A stretch of 64,000 nucleotides of DNA. Origin: Mycobacterium mantenii (lineage in GTDB: Bacteria > Actinomycetota > Actinomycetes > Mycobacteriales > Mycobacteriaceae). The translations under genes and the position numbers were made by a program. Positions 7,851-15,425 of this stretch are shown here, in pieces (position 1 is the first letter of the stretch; each line of letters opens with the position of its first letter). The stretch is taken from assembly GCF_010731775.1 (NCBI RefSeq), contig NZ_AP022590.1, forward strand, positions 1,798,001 through 1,862,000, read 5' to 3'. The notes beneath the pieces are model-generated. The model had not been told where the DNA came from. It was given only the letters and a program-made list of their open reading frames with translations, and ran no database searches.

Positions 7851-9280
7851 CGCTGACCCCGATCGGTGTTCGTGCGCTCGCTATTGGCCTGGTTGGTGCG
7901 GGTCGCGGCACGGGGTGCCCGGAACCGTGCTGCCAGAGTGGTGATGTCGTGGTCAGTGACGTGAAATGCCCGTACCCGCACCGGGTGGGCGGTGCCATCA
8001 ATCATCATGTACCCGACACCCGGCGTTGCATCAGAGATACGGTCGCACTCCGCACCGGCATCCCTTGCTCCCTGGCCGAGAACCATGGCGGTTTGGGTGG
8101 CTTCGGTCAGTCGCAGCCCGATCCGCACGGTGAACAGTTGGCGCACGGGCAGTGTCTCTTTTGCCGGGTCTTGCACCGCGGCCACCACACTGATTCCCAC
8201 TGCCCGGCCCTGGGAGAGCAGCAGGCCCAGGAGTTGTTCGATTTCGGCGCGGATTTTGCGATCGGAGACGTAGGCGGTAAGCGCGGCGATCTCATCGATG
8301 ACCACGACGAATAAAGGTTCCGATGGGGTGGGTGTATGCAGGCGAGTCTTGCCACGTAGCCGGTGCGCCCGCGCGTGCATTACGTCAACCAGTTGGCGCA
8401 ACAGGCGCACGGTGGTGTCAGTGGCATCGTGCGTGAATACCGTGAACATTGGTGCCCCGGCGCCCAGTTCCATGCCGCCTTTGGGGTCGATCACGCACAG
8501 CCGCACCAGCCCGTTTTTCACCTCGGGGGCGATGCCGGCGATCAGTGACCACAACACGCTGCTTTTGCCGGCCCCAGTGGCTCCAGCAATCAGCATGTGG
8601 TGGCCCAGCAGGGGCAGGTGCCACCAGTGGCGGGTTTCGGTGATCCCAACCCGCACCGCCCCCACATCCACCCGTGTGGCCGGGTTGGGTATGGGCAATG
8701 CGATCGGGTCCGCCAAGACATCCCCGCGCATGACGGTGATCTTTAGTTCCCCGGGCGCGGTCGAGGTGATCGTCAGCCGATCGGCGCGCCAGGCGGCGGC
8801 CAGCGCGTCGGCTTGTCTGTGCCAGTCAGCCAGGGATTGGCCGGTCACCACGCGCAGCTGCAGTACGTCGGTACTCTTGCCGATTTGTACCGACCGTAGT
8901 GCTGGCACGAGGGCGCGTTCACCCAGGCGGGCGGTGAGTCCGTGCAGGCTGCACACCGATTCCCAGCTGCGGCTGTAGCGCCACCAGCTCAGCCAGCGGT
9001 GTCGCACCGGTTCGGTCACCCAGGCTTGAAATGACCCTGGGTCTAGCCAGGCCCACCCCGCATAGGCAGCACCGCACGCGATGGCAGTGATCAAGCCCGC
9101 GCGTGGGCCGTGGCTGATGGCGACTGCCAGGCTGAGGATGATGGGGATGCTGAGGGCGGGGAACAGAATCGACCACCACAGCAGGTACCCCGTGGCTTTG
9201 GCCAGGGATAGGACGAGGTCTTCGAACCAATCATCATGATCCGACCCAGTGTTGTTGGTGTGCTTCTTGTTTGATGCCAT
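7847..9280 (-). CDS. FtsK/SpoIIIE-type DNA translocase, AICE transfer protein (TraSA/TraB-like)
   Basis: A 477-residue protein with two or three membrane segments near residues 20-80 (LLWWSILFPALSIPIILSLA and neighbours). A cytoplasmic ATPase domain follows: Walker A GATGAGKS at residues 233-240 and Walker B VVVIDE around 325-330. AICEs move double-stranded DNA between mycelial cells or neighbours with a single hexameric FtsK-like pump; this is that protein. The ATG at 9280 is chosen because a GGAGAG ribosome site sits 7 bases upstream, giving a start MASNKKHTNN; the frame stays open further upstream without conserved sequence. First gene of the tra-rep-65aa-int operon. Confidence 0.88.
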   Translation of the reverse strand: MASNKKHTNNTGSDHDDWFEDLVLSLAKATGYLLWWSILFPALSIPIILSLAVAISHGPRAGLITAIACGAAYAGWAWLDPGSFQAWVTEPVRHRWLSWWRYSRSWESVCSLHGLTARLGERALVPALRSVQIGKSTDVLQLRVVTGQSLADWHRQADALAAAWRADRLTITSTAPGELKITVMRGDVLADPIALPIPNPATRVDVGAVRVGITETRHWWHLPLLGHHMLIAGATGAGKSSVLWSLIAGIAPEVKNGLVRLCVIDPKGGMELGAGAPMFTVFTHDATDTTVRLLRQLVDVMHARAHRLRGKTRLHTPTPSEPLFVVVIDEIAALTAYVSDRKIRAEIEQLLGLLLSQGRAVGISVVAAVQDPAKETLPVRQLFTVRIGLRLTEATQTAMVLGQGARDAGAECDRISDATPGVGYMMIDGTAHPVRVRAFHVTDHDITTLAARFRAPRAATRTNQANSERTNTDRGQR

Positions 9281-9323
9281 GACCGATGCTCTCCGTAGGT
9301 GTTTCGCCGATAGCAGGCCCATC

Positions 9324-9356
9324 TTGGGGCGCGACCGTATGGGCGCCGCGCCCCAA
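9324..9356 (-). terminator. Perfect 10-bp inverted repeat upstream of the tra-rep-int operon
   Basis: TTGGGGCGCG (9324-9333) and CGCGCCCCAA (9347-9356) form a hairpin with a 13-base loop. It lies between the stop of the SCO3933-family gene and the start of the FtsK gene. No U-run follows on the leftward strand, so it could be a mycobacterial-type terminator, an attenuator for the transfer operon, or an operator. Confidence 0.5.
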
Positions 9357-9365
9357 AATCGTGGT

Positions 9366-9707
9366 TTATTTCTGCGGGCGGGCCTGTTCGTTGGGCGCAC
9401 CTGCGGGTGTGGTGGAGGTGATGGCATCAGCGCGGAAGGCCACGCCGCTGCGATCACCTTGAGCCCACGGAATGGCCACCAGACCCGACACCGATACTGC
9501 CTGTGTCACCGACACTTTCGGATCTCCTGCCACCGTCACGTTGAGCACTTCGCCGCCGGTGTCGTCCAACGCCAGCAGCTGCGCTGCGTACAACGGCACC
9601 CCGGTCGCGGTGTCGACTTTCGGGCTGCCGGTCTCGAAGTTCAACCGCGGCTCGGCAGCCCTGGTGACGATGAATCGCGTCCCCGATGTATCAATTCTCA
9701 ATCGCAT
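9366..9707 (-). CDS. SCO3933 family regulatory protein
   Basis: A 113-residue protein beginning MRLRIDTSGTRFIVTR, with PKVDTATGVPLYAAQLLALD, VTVAGDPKVSVTQAVSVSGLVAIPWAQGD and GRSGVAFRADAI-like sequence (here DRSGVAFRADAI). This pattern is characteristic of the small SCO3933 family found directly upstream of the FtsK-type transfer gene in Streptomyces and other actinobacterial AICEs. Its biochemical role is poorly defined; a regulatory role is assumed from the family name. The start ATG 9707 is supported by protein similarity; the open frame upstream is non-conserved. The 253-bp region 9708-9959 separates it from the divergent HTH gene and must contain both promoters. Confidence 0.75.
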   Translation of the reverse strand: MRLRIDTSGTRFIVTRAAEPRLNFETGSPKVDTATGVPLYAAQLLALDDTGGEVLNVTVAGDPKVSVTQAVSVSGLVAIPWAQGDRSGVAFRADAITSTTPAGAPNEQARPQK

Positions 9708-9959
9708 TGTCCTGCTATTCCTTTCGTGATCTGAATGCGCCCGATGAGGCGCTCGAATCAGTTCACGCGGACACCGCGGACGTTGCGAGGGACGTTTGCA
9801 GGCGTTGCCGACACGGCCCCAGACATTTCGGGCACGACAGGGACATAGCTGCCGACACCAGGCAGACATCACCGCAGCAGGGAGGCGCCAGCCCCATGGC
9901 AAACTAGGAACCACGCTAGTGATGGACAGGATCAACACCGAAAGACATGTGCTGAGACG

Positions 9960-10760
9960 ATGGACGATCAGGACGGTTGCATCGACACCGCAGTGATCCC
10001 CAACGATCGCCTCACGCAACGGCTGCACGCCAAGGGGATGTCCCATGGGCGGTTCGCCACTGCGGTGGGCGTAGACGTCAAAACCGTGCGCCGGTGGCTA
10101 GCCAACACCAACTACAACGTCCGCCCCGATAATGCACGCCGCGCCGCCGACGTGCTCGGCTGCAGCCCGCACGACCTGTGGCCCAACCAGTTCCAACCCT
10201 TTACCGGACGCGCGCTGGCGACAAACTCGGGCGGGCCGTTCACCGCGACGCTATATCCCAGCCGCACGCAGTTACCGATCACCGCGTGGCAGCAGCATTT
10301 CGCCGGCGCAACCATCTGTATCGACATACTCGTCTTGGCTGCCACGTTCCTGTTCGACACGCTCGACGGATTTCTCGACACCCTGCTCGACGCCGCCGCC
10401 CGTGGCGTTCAGGTGCGATTTCTCATCGGCGACCCCGACACCGCCACCACGATCCTGCGCGGTGAGGAAGAAGGCATCGGTGAAGCCGTCATCGCACGGT
10501 GCCGCACCTCCGCCGAACTGCTCACTCCACACGCCAACTCACCGGGGCTGCACATCCGCACCCACGACACCACCCTATACACATCAACCTTCCGGGTCGA
10601 CGACACTATGATCATCAACTTCCACATCTATGGCTCACCAGGACGCAACAATCCCGTCCTCGTGCTGTCCCGCCACCAAGAACCCCGACTCTGGGCCACC
10701 TTCGAACAAGCATTTGCCCGCGTTTGGGACAACGCCACCCCACTGCCAACGAAAGGCTGA
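9960..10760 (+). CDS. XRE-family HTH regulator with C-terminal PLD-like (DUF5919-type) domain, Pra-like
   Basis: A 266-residue protein. Residues about 15-70 form an XRE helix-turn-helix (RLTQRLHAKGMSHGRFATAVGVDVKTVRRWL). Residues about 95-260 form an alpha/beta domain with ICIDILVLAATFLFD, VQVRFLIGDPD and TTLYTSTFRVDDTMIIN, like the phospholipase-D-derived domain seen in AICE activators but without an HxK catalytic pair. In pSAM2 the comparable gene pra, adjacent to a Nudix gene, activates rep, xis and int. The gene here is divergent from SCO3933-tra-rep-int and six bases before the Nudix gene. A Pra-like activator role is inferred. GTG 9993 is an alternative start. Confidence 0.7.
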   Translation: MDDQDGCIDTAVIPNDRLTQRLHAKGMSHGRFATAVGVDVKTVRRWLANTNYNVRPDNARRAADVLGCSPHDLWPNQFQPFTGRALATNSGGPFTATLYPSRTQLPITAWQQHFAGATICIDILVLAATFLFDTLDGFLDTLLDAAARGVQVRFLIGDPDTATTILRGEEEGIGEAVIARCRTSAELLTPHANSPGLHIRTHDTTLYTSTFRVDDTMIINFHIYGSPGRNNPVLVLSRHQEPRLWATFEQAFARVWDNATPLPTKG

Positions 10761-10766
10761 TCCTCA

Positions 10767-11234
10767 ATGCGCACCGACTACTACAACGACCCCGAAGCTC
10801 CCCAGCCCAACAGCGTGGTCCCGTCCGCCTCGGCCATCGTCACCGACGAACAAGGCCGCATTCTGTTGATCAAACGCCGCGACAACACCCTGTGGGCGCT
10901 CCCCGGCGGTGGACACAACATCGGCGAAACGATCGCAGGCACCGCCGTGCGCGAAGTGAAAGAAGAAACCGGTCTCGACGTCGAAGTCACCGCCCTGGTC
11001 GGCGTCTACACCAACCCACACCACGTCGTGGCGTTCACCGACGGCGAAGTCCGCCAACAATTCTCCCTGTGCTTCACCACCACCCTGCTCGGCGGTGATC
11101 TGGCCATAGACCACGAAAGCACCGATATCGCCTGGGTCCACCCTGACGACATCCCCACCCTGGATATGCACCCCTCGATGCGACTGCGCATCGATCACTA
11201 CTCACAGCACCGCGACAGTCCCTATCTCGGCTGA
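10767..11234 (+). CDS. Nudix hydrolase
   Basis: A 155-residue single-domain Nudix hydrolase. The Nudix box runs from G48 through E54, R62, E63, E66, E67 and G69, matching GX5EX7REUXEEXGU exactly, so metal binding and pyrophosphohydrolase catalysis should be intact. The preceding RILLIKRRDNTLWALPGG strand-loop is typical. Substrate cannot be read from sequence. A Nudix gene directly downstream of the activator is a recurring feature of pSAM2-like elements, where it helps restrain transfer functions when donor and recipient both carry the element. It follows the HTH gene by six bases, so the two form an operon. Confidence 0.85.
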   Translation: MRTDYYNDPEAPQPNSVVPSASAIVTDEQGRILLIKRRDNTLWALPGGGHNIGETIAGTAVREVKEETGLDVEVTALVGVYTNPHHVVAFTDGEVRQQFSLCFTTTLLGGDLAIDHESTDIAWVHPDDIPTLDMHPSMRLRIDHYSQHRDSPYLG

Positions 11235-11245
11235 CCCACGGGCGG

Positions 11246-11782
11246 TTAGAGCCAGTCCCGCATTCGCCGGACAGCGGCTAACAGCTCCTCGCGGCCCGCA
11301 TCGACCGCGCGATGCACCGGATCCTCAGGCCCATAGCGAGCCAACACGTCGCTCAATCGATCATCGGCTGAAACGGGTGCCCCGTCCGACCCGGTCGTCA
11401 AATCACAAAACGTCAACGCATCCAGGACGTCGCTGGGCGGATCACTGAACTCTGACAACCCCTCTAGACCGCGCTCGGATGCCTCCACACGCGCTCCGGT
11501 ATGAAACGCCACCAACGACGCAACCAGCTCCCCAAAGCCGGCCGATCGAACAAACTCCGCTCCATCGAGCGGATGAAAACCCGTCCGGCGCACCGACGGC
11601 GCATAGCCGATATCGTGCAGCCACGCCGCCGCCACCAAACAATCGGCAGTCTCTGCATCGAAATGGCGACCAAACTGCTGCGCTGCCGTCACCACGCCGC
11701 GCACATGCGCCAACCGCCCAGACTGCCCTGCCAACCGCGACTCAGCCTCGCGCCGTCCACGCTGCGCCAGAACCCCGCTCAC
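11246..11782 (-). CDS. HD-domain protein of AICE type
   Basis: A 178-residue protein with LAHVRGVV His, then AAWLHDIGYAPS containing the HD pair, and TGFHPLDGAEFVR. These place it in the HD phosphohydrolase superfamily, with homologues that recur in actinobacterial AICEs and near Nudix genes. Likely a metal-dependent phosphohydrolase on a nucleotide; the substrate is unknown. GTG 11782 is the most probable start because similarity begins just after it (VSGVLAQRGRREAESRL); only non-conserved Arg/Cys-rich sequence precedes. It converges on the Nudix gene with 11 bases between stops. Confidence 0.75.
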   Translation of the reverse strand: MSGVLAQRGRREAESRLAGQSGRLAHVRGVVTAAQQFGRHFDAETADCLVAAAWLHDIGYAPSVRRTGFHPLDGAEFVRSAGFGELVASLVAFHTGARVEASERGLEGLSEFSDPPSDVLDALTFCDLTTGSDGAPVSADDRLSDVLARYGPEDPVHRAVDAGREELLAAVRRMRDWL

Positions 11783-12139
11783 ACCCGCAAGCCTACGAGT
11801 CCCTCCGCCACGGCGCAGCTCACAGCCGACGCCGCGACACCGAGCGCAACGTCTGGCGAGCACGCCATGCGACGATTACCTGCGGGCTTCGCTCCGCTCC
11901 CTGGGCTCCCGTCCGCTGGCGCTCCCGTCCGCGCCGGTCGCTACGCTTCGCCCTCCGTCCGCCGCCACACCAGCCCGTCTACGACCAGTCAGAGCCCACA
12001 CCTCAAGGGACCTCACGACCCCGGGGTCCCACGACAACCCAGAGCTCTCCTCGCTCCTCGCCGCCACAGCGAGCTCCCGTGGGCAGCAGGCGCGCAAACG
12101 CTCATACACCGGCCCCCGACCAGCGGTGTGAGAACTTTC
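11783..12139. other. Gene-free 357-bp stretch
   Basis: No convincing gene on either strand. It holds G+C-rich repetitive text around 11880-11965 (many CTCCG/GCTTCG/CTCCCGTCCG words) of the degenerate kind often found between mycobacterial genes. It probably also contains the promoter of the leftward HD gene and the eroded start of the pseudogene at 12140. Confidence 0.5.
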
Positions 12140-12503
12140 TCTACTGGTATCAAGCGCCGCGACGCCGTGCGCGCCCGAATTGAGAAGGCGCTGCGCGAGC
12201 TGCGTAAGCACAACGCCACGATCACCGTCAGCAGCGTGGCCCGCCGCGCCGGGGTAACACGCAAGAGCATCTACCGCCGCGAGGACCTGCTGGCTCTCAT
12301 CTACGCCCACCGCCCGGTCGTGGCCGTTCCCACGACCCACCACCGCCGGGGACCGAAACCAGCATCGTGGCTGCGCTGCGGCCCGGCTGACTGCCAAGGA
12401 CACCCAGATCGCCGAGCTCAGGGCCGCACTGCGTGAACGCGACCAGACTATCGCTGCCCTGCACGGTGAACTCGATAGATTACACCGCGACGGGCGCGGC
12501 TAA
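12140..12503 (+). pseudogene. Decayed DUF6262-type transposition-associated gene
   Basis: One frame gives RRDAVRARIEKALRELRKHN, then ITVSSVARRAGVTRKSIYRR and LLALIYAHRP, the N-terminal HTH-like part of the short helical proteins encoded after Tn554-type tyrosine recombinases. Another frame gives SIVAALR (about 12362-12384), and a third gives LTAKDTQIAELRAALRERDQ and a LHGELDRLHRDGRG ending at TAA 12503. Joining them needs at least two single-base indels, so the gene is broken. No partner recombinase remains nearby; it is a relic of a transposon. Confidence 0.65.
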
Positions 12504-12545
12504 AGCTAAACCCCAGCACGCCTGCGGCGCAAGCGAATCCCGCGC

Positions 12546-12767
12546 TCAACGGTGGCCTGTGCCATGTTCGGTCAAGAACATGTCGTAGGCGTGGGCAATG
12601 TGTTCGGGGGTGGCTTCGGGATGCTCACAGGCCACCACGGCCACCGCGTCCATCGTGCGGGGACCAAGACCAGATCGACCGGGGGGAGCGATACCCTTGG
12701 TGAGCGCGGCGTTCAACAAGCCCTGGAACCGTTGGCCCAGCTCAGTCAGCAGCGGCTCAGCGCACAT
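12546..12767 (-). CDS. Small hypothetical protein coupled to the ANTAR-like gene, 73 aa
   Basis: The ATG at 12767 (or GTG 12770) overlaps the end of the upstream ANTAR-like gene, indicating translational coupling. The 73-residue product (MCAEPLLTELGQRFQGLLN..., ending EHGTGHR) is helical, with no membrane segment and no recognised domain. A TPEHIAHAYDMFL C-terminal helix is its most distinctive part. The longer open frame to 12971 is non-conserved Arg/Ser-rich text. Confidence 0.4.
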   Translation of the reverse strand: MCAEPLLTELGQRFQGLLNAALTKGIAPPGRSGLGPRTMDAVAVVACEHPEATPEHIAHAYDMFLTEHGTGHR

Positions 12768-13137
12768 CACCGACGATCCGGTGGCGACGTGTCGAGGTGG
12801 ATGGCTGCCCAGAGCGGGTTGGTCGGAGGTCACACGGCGCTGCGTCGCGTTCTGCAGGGTGATAGCGCTCGTTGCCGTCGAGCAGTGCGCCCCACGTCGC
12901 CCGGGCGATGTGCACCGCGCGCTTTTCGCAGTCAGCCGTGGATTGGCCTTGGGCCAGGGCGACCAGCGCATCAGCCAAGCTGGTTAGGGGGATCGCGTGG
13001 CGTCTGGATGTTCGCGCTAACTCGATGAAGGCCTGGTTGAGGTGGTATCGGCGCAGCGTGATCAGTACGCCCTCGGCGGTGTCGAGGATCCGGTCGGCAC
13101 TGCGGCGCGGATCTGGCGTGCTGTGATCGGTGCTCAC
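12757..13137 (-). CDS. ANTAR-like RNA-binding domain protein, 126 aa
   Basis: GTG 13137 has a GGAGG ribosome site 4 bases upstream. Residues about 15-75 (ILDTAEGVLITLRRYHLNQAF, then IELARTSRRHAIPLTSLADALV) match the three-helix ANTAR pattern: small residue, hydrophobic, QAF, and a basic turn, LA-ALV. ANTAR domains bind tandem stem-loops in mRNA leaders and prevent termination. There is no receiver, PAS or GAF domain attached, so control of its activity must be in trans or constitutive. The C-terminal third is Arg/Thr-rich and probably disordered. Confidence 0.5.
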   Translation of the reverse strand: MSTDHSTPDPRRSADRILDTAEGVLITLRRYHLNQAFIELARTSRRHAIPLTSLADALVALAQGQSTADCEKRAVHIARATWGALLDGNERYHPAERDAAPCDLRPTRSGQPSTSTRRHRIVGDVR

Positions 13138-13473
13138 GTTCCTCCAATCTGTGTTTCGCGGGTCAGGCGACGAAGCCCTGCTGGGTGTCGCACGTAACGC
13201 TTGCGGGTAGCAGCCCGTACAGCCACACCGGCTGCCGGTGCGCTTTGGCTGCTGCAATCGCATGTACTAGCCATCGAATCGTGGTGCCTCTCAGGGTGTT
13301 CGGCAGGCCGGGGCTGTGTTGCCCTGCGGAGTGGCTTGGACGCTGTGACGCTCGTCGCAGGCCGGCCGACGTGCAAGCCCGCCGATGCCTGCGCCGCGCC
13401 CGATGATTCGGAGTGTGATCACCTGGCGCGGCTGAGCAACGCCGGCACCGGGCCGGCAGGTGATCGCGACGAG
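13138..13473. other. 336-bp stretch without a supported gene
   Basis: A leftward frame ending at 13163 gives a plausible peptide (TTIRWLVHAIAAAKAHRQPV, then WLYGLLPASVTCDTQQGF) but has no acceptable in-frame start, so I do not call it. It may be the tail of a gene lost by rearrangement. Otherwise the segment is promoter and spacer. Confidence 0.4.
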
Positions 13474-13884
13474 TCATTGCTGCGGTTGGGGCACCACCTC
13501 AATAGTCAGTTCAAGTGCGGGCAGCAGATTGATCAGCTCGTCGAGGCTGAAAGTGTCGACATACCCGTTGAACAGAGCGGTCACTCGGGGCCCGGTGAGC
13601 CCCAAGATGAGGGCGGCTTGTGCTGCACTCAAGCGTTTTTCGCTGATGCGGCTGGTGATCGCGCTGATCACTGCGCACCGGGCGGCGTCAACACCCCCGC
13701 TGGCCGGGTCAGCCCCGCGGCCCCCATCGACACCACGATTGACGCGATGGGGTTGTGTGCCCGGCGTCTCGCTCAGGTCGTCGGGTGAGTCCACCGCCGC
13801 CCCCGAGCCCGAGGTGTTGCCCGCAGCGCCGGCGTCGGCACGCAAGGTGTGGGCTGGCGGGTCACCCACAAGATCCGTGGTCAT
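13474..13884 (-). CDS. XRE/HigA-like HTH protein with disordered N-terminus
   Basis: A 136-residue protein. Residues 1-65 are Asp/Gly/Ala-rich and likely disordered. Residues about 70-130 (ISEKRLSAAQAALILGLTGP followed by RVTALFNGYVDTFSLDELINLL) match the HigA-2/XRE subgroup in which a helix-turn-helix recognises its own promoter. These proteins are usually antitoxins preceded by a RelE/HigB toxin; no such toxin is next to it here. ATG 13884 overlaps the stop of the upstream frame at 13881 (ATGA), so an upstream small gene is likely coupled. Confidence 0.6.
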   Translation of the reverse strand: MTTDLVGDPPAHTLRADAGAAGNTSGSGAAVDSPDDLSETPGTQPHRVNRGVDGGRGADPASGGVDAARCAVISAITSRISEKRLSAAQAALILGLTGPRVTALFNGYVDTFSLDELINLLPALELTIEVVPQPQQ

Positions 13885-14177
13885 CGGGTGCTGCGCTTGC
13901 CCGAGCGTGTCAGCGCGCCTGCGGGCAGGCGGTGCCCGATGGCCGCGCGCACCGTGTGCGCCGTGCTGCTCACCGGTTCTCCAAGGCCTGCGGAGGTGGT
14001 GCCTGCGGAGGTGGTGCCTGCGGAGGTGGTGCTCGATGGCACAGCATCGATAGCAGCCGGCGCGGGCCAGCCCGCCCAGGCAGCGAGGAGCATCAACCCT
14101 GCGAATCCGCGCCGGGGCGCTCCGCAGATAACCCCGCCGTGCTGCGGATCAGCATTGCCGGGTGCCCGCCCCGACAC
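13881..14177 (-). CDS. Possible small exported protein with TTSAG repeats
   Basis: A leftward frame coupled by an ATGA overlap to the XRE gene. GTG 14177 would give 98 residues, ATG 14093 would give 71. The latter starts MLLAAWAGWPAPAA, which could be a signal peptide or membrane anchor, followed by a threefold TTSAG repeat. The coupling is the main support; I do not recognise the protein and the start is unsettled. Confidence 0.35.
   Translation of the reverse strand: MSGRAPGNADPQHGGVICGAPRRGFAGLMLLAAWAGWPAPAAIDAVPSSTTSAGTTSAGTTSAGLGEPVSSTAHTVRAAIGHRLPAGALTRSGKRSTR
13989..14033. repeat. Three tandem 15-bp units
   Basis: TGCGGAGGTGGTGCC repeated three times (last unit ends GCT). The period is a multiple of three, so copy-number change would keep the leftward frame (TTSAG units) open. 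Confidence 0.85.
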
Positions 14178-14198
14178 CTGCCCGACGGTGAATGCGGT

Positions 14199-14229
14199 GG
14201 CTCCCGGGCCATGACGGCAACCGGGAGCC
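14199..14229. terminator. Perfect 9-bp stem hairpin
   Basis: GGCTCCCGG (14199-14207) and CCGGGAGCC (14221-14229) with a 13-base loop. It lies just upstream of the leftward small gene and downstream of nothing rightward, so it could be a terminator for leftward readthrough or a leader structure. Confidence 0.45.
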
Positions 14230-14521
14230 GCCGCGGGTGAATGGCCTAAATTACGCGCTGCGACGCGTTGTGCAGCGATAGGACGCGCGTCCCAGCGTGC
14301 ACCGATGGCGACGTGAAGCGATGCCCGACCGCCCCCGACCCCTGACTGCCCCACCATTACCGCCAGCTCAGCTGTAGCGCTACGCAGGCCGGGAGGGTGA
14401 ACCGCGGCCCCATCGTTCCCGATCATTACCGTGGGTGATCTATGCGAGCCAACATAGCTTTCATATAGCATTGGTGTTAGGTTGAGGCAAGAGCGGAGTA
14501 TCGACCGAAAGGGAGCGCCCA

Positions 14522-14892
14522 TTGCCCAACGACCAGCGGCCACGTCCAGGGCGCGGGGTGTACGCGATCTCGGTCGCCGCCGAGCTCACCGGTCTGGATC
14601 CGCAGACCCTGCGTCTCTACGAGCGGCGCGGGTTGCTCACCCCGGCACGGACCGGCGGGGCACCCGCCGCTACAGCGATGACGACGTGGTGCGCCTGCAG
14701 CGCATCAGTGCCCTGGTCGCCGGTGGCGTCAACATCGCCGGAATCGCCCAGATCCTGGCGTTGCAAGACCTCAACGGTGAACTCGAGTCCGACCTCAGCC
14801 ACCTCAGGTCCGAAAACGCCCGCCTGCGCCACACCGGCCCGGGCAATGAACACCTGGTGGCGACTCGAGGAAGGGGAGCCCGTCAGCGATGA
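14522..14892 (+). pseudogene. hspR: hspR-like MerR-family heat-shock repressor, frameshifted
   Basis: The first frame from TTG 14522 gives [20 protein letters not shown] and [13 protein letters not shown], the HspR winged-helix start. After a G-rich stretch near 14655-14665 the matching sequence continues in another frame as [20 protein letters not shown], then [14 protein letters not shown] and a coiled-coil tail with GPGNEH, ending at 14892. One missing base restores a full-length HspR. HspR represses dnaK and hsp20-type genes through HAIR operators. Either this island lost its repressor, or the single-base gap is a sequencing error in a homopolymer. AAGGGAG precedes the start. Confidence 0.75.
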
Positions 14893-15020
14893 GGATCAAC
14901 GTCGAAAACTGTCAACTGCCCGACGATGTGCCCATCGGCGACGCCGTCGAACAGCAGCAGCCCGTCGACGCCGATACCGAGGACGGCCTCGATCGTGACC
15001 ACCTCGCCGACCCCCTGTAG
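14889..15020 (+). CDS. Small acidic ORF coupled to hspR, 43 aa
   Basis: ATG overlaps the restored hspR stop (ATGA). The product starts [20 protein letters not shown] and is rich in Asp and Glu. It has no recognised domain. It could be the tail end of a decayed gene or a genuine small protein; the start overlap is the only positive sign. Confidence 0.3.
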   Translation: MRINVENCQLPDDVPIGDAVEQQQPVDADTEDGLDRDHLADPL

Positions 15021-15245
15021 CGTGATGCCAACCCCATCGACGTCAGCGATCAAGCCATCATCGTTGCCTGGCCCGACGACGACCGCGACGCCGGCACCAC
15101 TGGCTAGCCTGCGGCTAGCCCCGTGTCGGGGGGAACTGGATGAAATCTCTGTCTCCGCTAGTCGGGGCGCCGATGGGATGGGCGACGTTGCCGAGCAGGT
15201 TAGCGTGGACGCTGGCGAGCTTGCGGATTACCGCTGGACAGGCAG

Positions 15246-15414
15246 GACTTCCACCGGCAAAGCCTGGTGGATAAGCCGCCGGCGATGCTGTGGCTCTGGG
15301 CCCCCTGGTGCCCGATGTGCCAAAAGCGAAGCGCCCGTGGTCGGTCAAGTTACCGTTTCCCACCCGGCCGTGAACCGGTGCGATCGCATTGCGAAGATCC
15401 GACTCGATGCCTGA
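15246..15414 (+). pseudogene. Thioredoxin/DsbE (MPT53-like) remnant
   Basis: One frame encodes SLVDKPPAMLWLWAPWCPMC, including the redox motif WCPMC and the preceding beta-strand typical of secreted mycobacterial MPT53/DsbF-like proteins. After a shift near 15323 another frame gives SEAPVVGQVTVSHPAVN, the next helix and strand, and then stops at 15414. N- and C-terminal parts of the domain are absent. It is a fragment of a thiol oxidoreductase gene, here between hspR and the MFS gene. Confidence 0.6.
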
Positions 15415-15425
15415 GTATTCAGGGG

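Noticed and set aside
9960..10760. Active phospholipase D domain in the HTH regulator
   Set aside because: The domain keeps the fold-like strands but no HxKx4D motif is present, so catalysis is unlikely.
13163..13477. Leftward 104-aa gene
   Set aside because: The C-terminal 40 residues look plausible, but there is no suitable start or ribosome site, and the rest is low-complexity.
13989..14033. A CRISPR-like array
   Set aside because: The units are contiguous 15-mers with no spacers; it is a simple tandem repeat.
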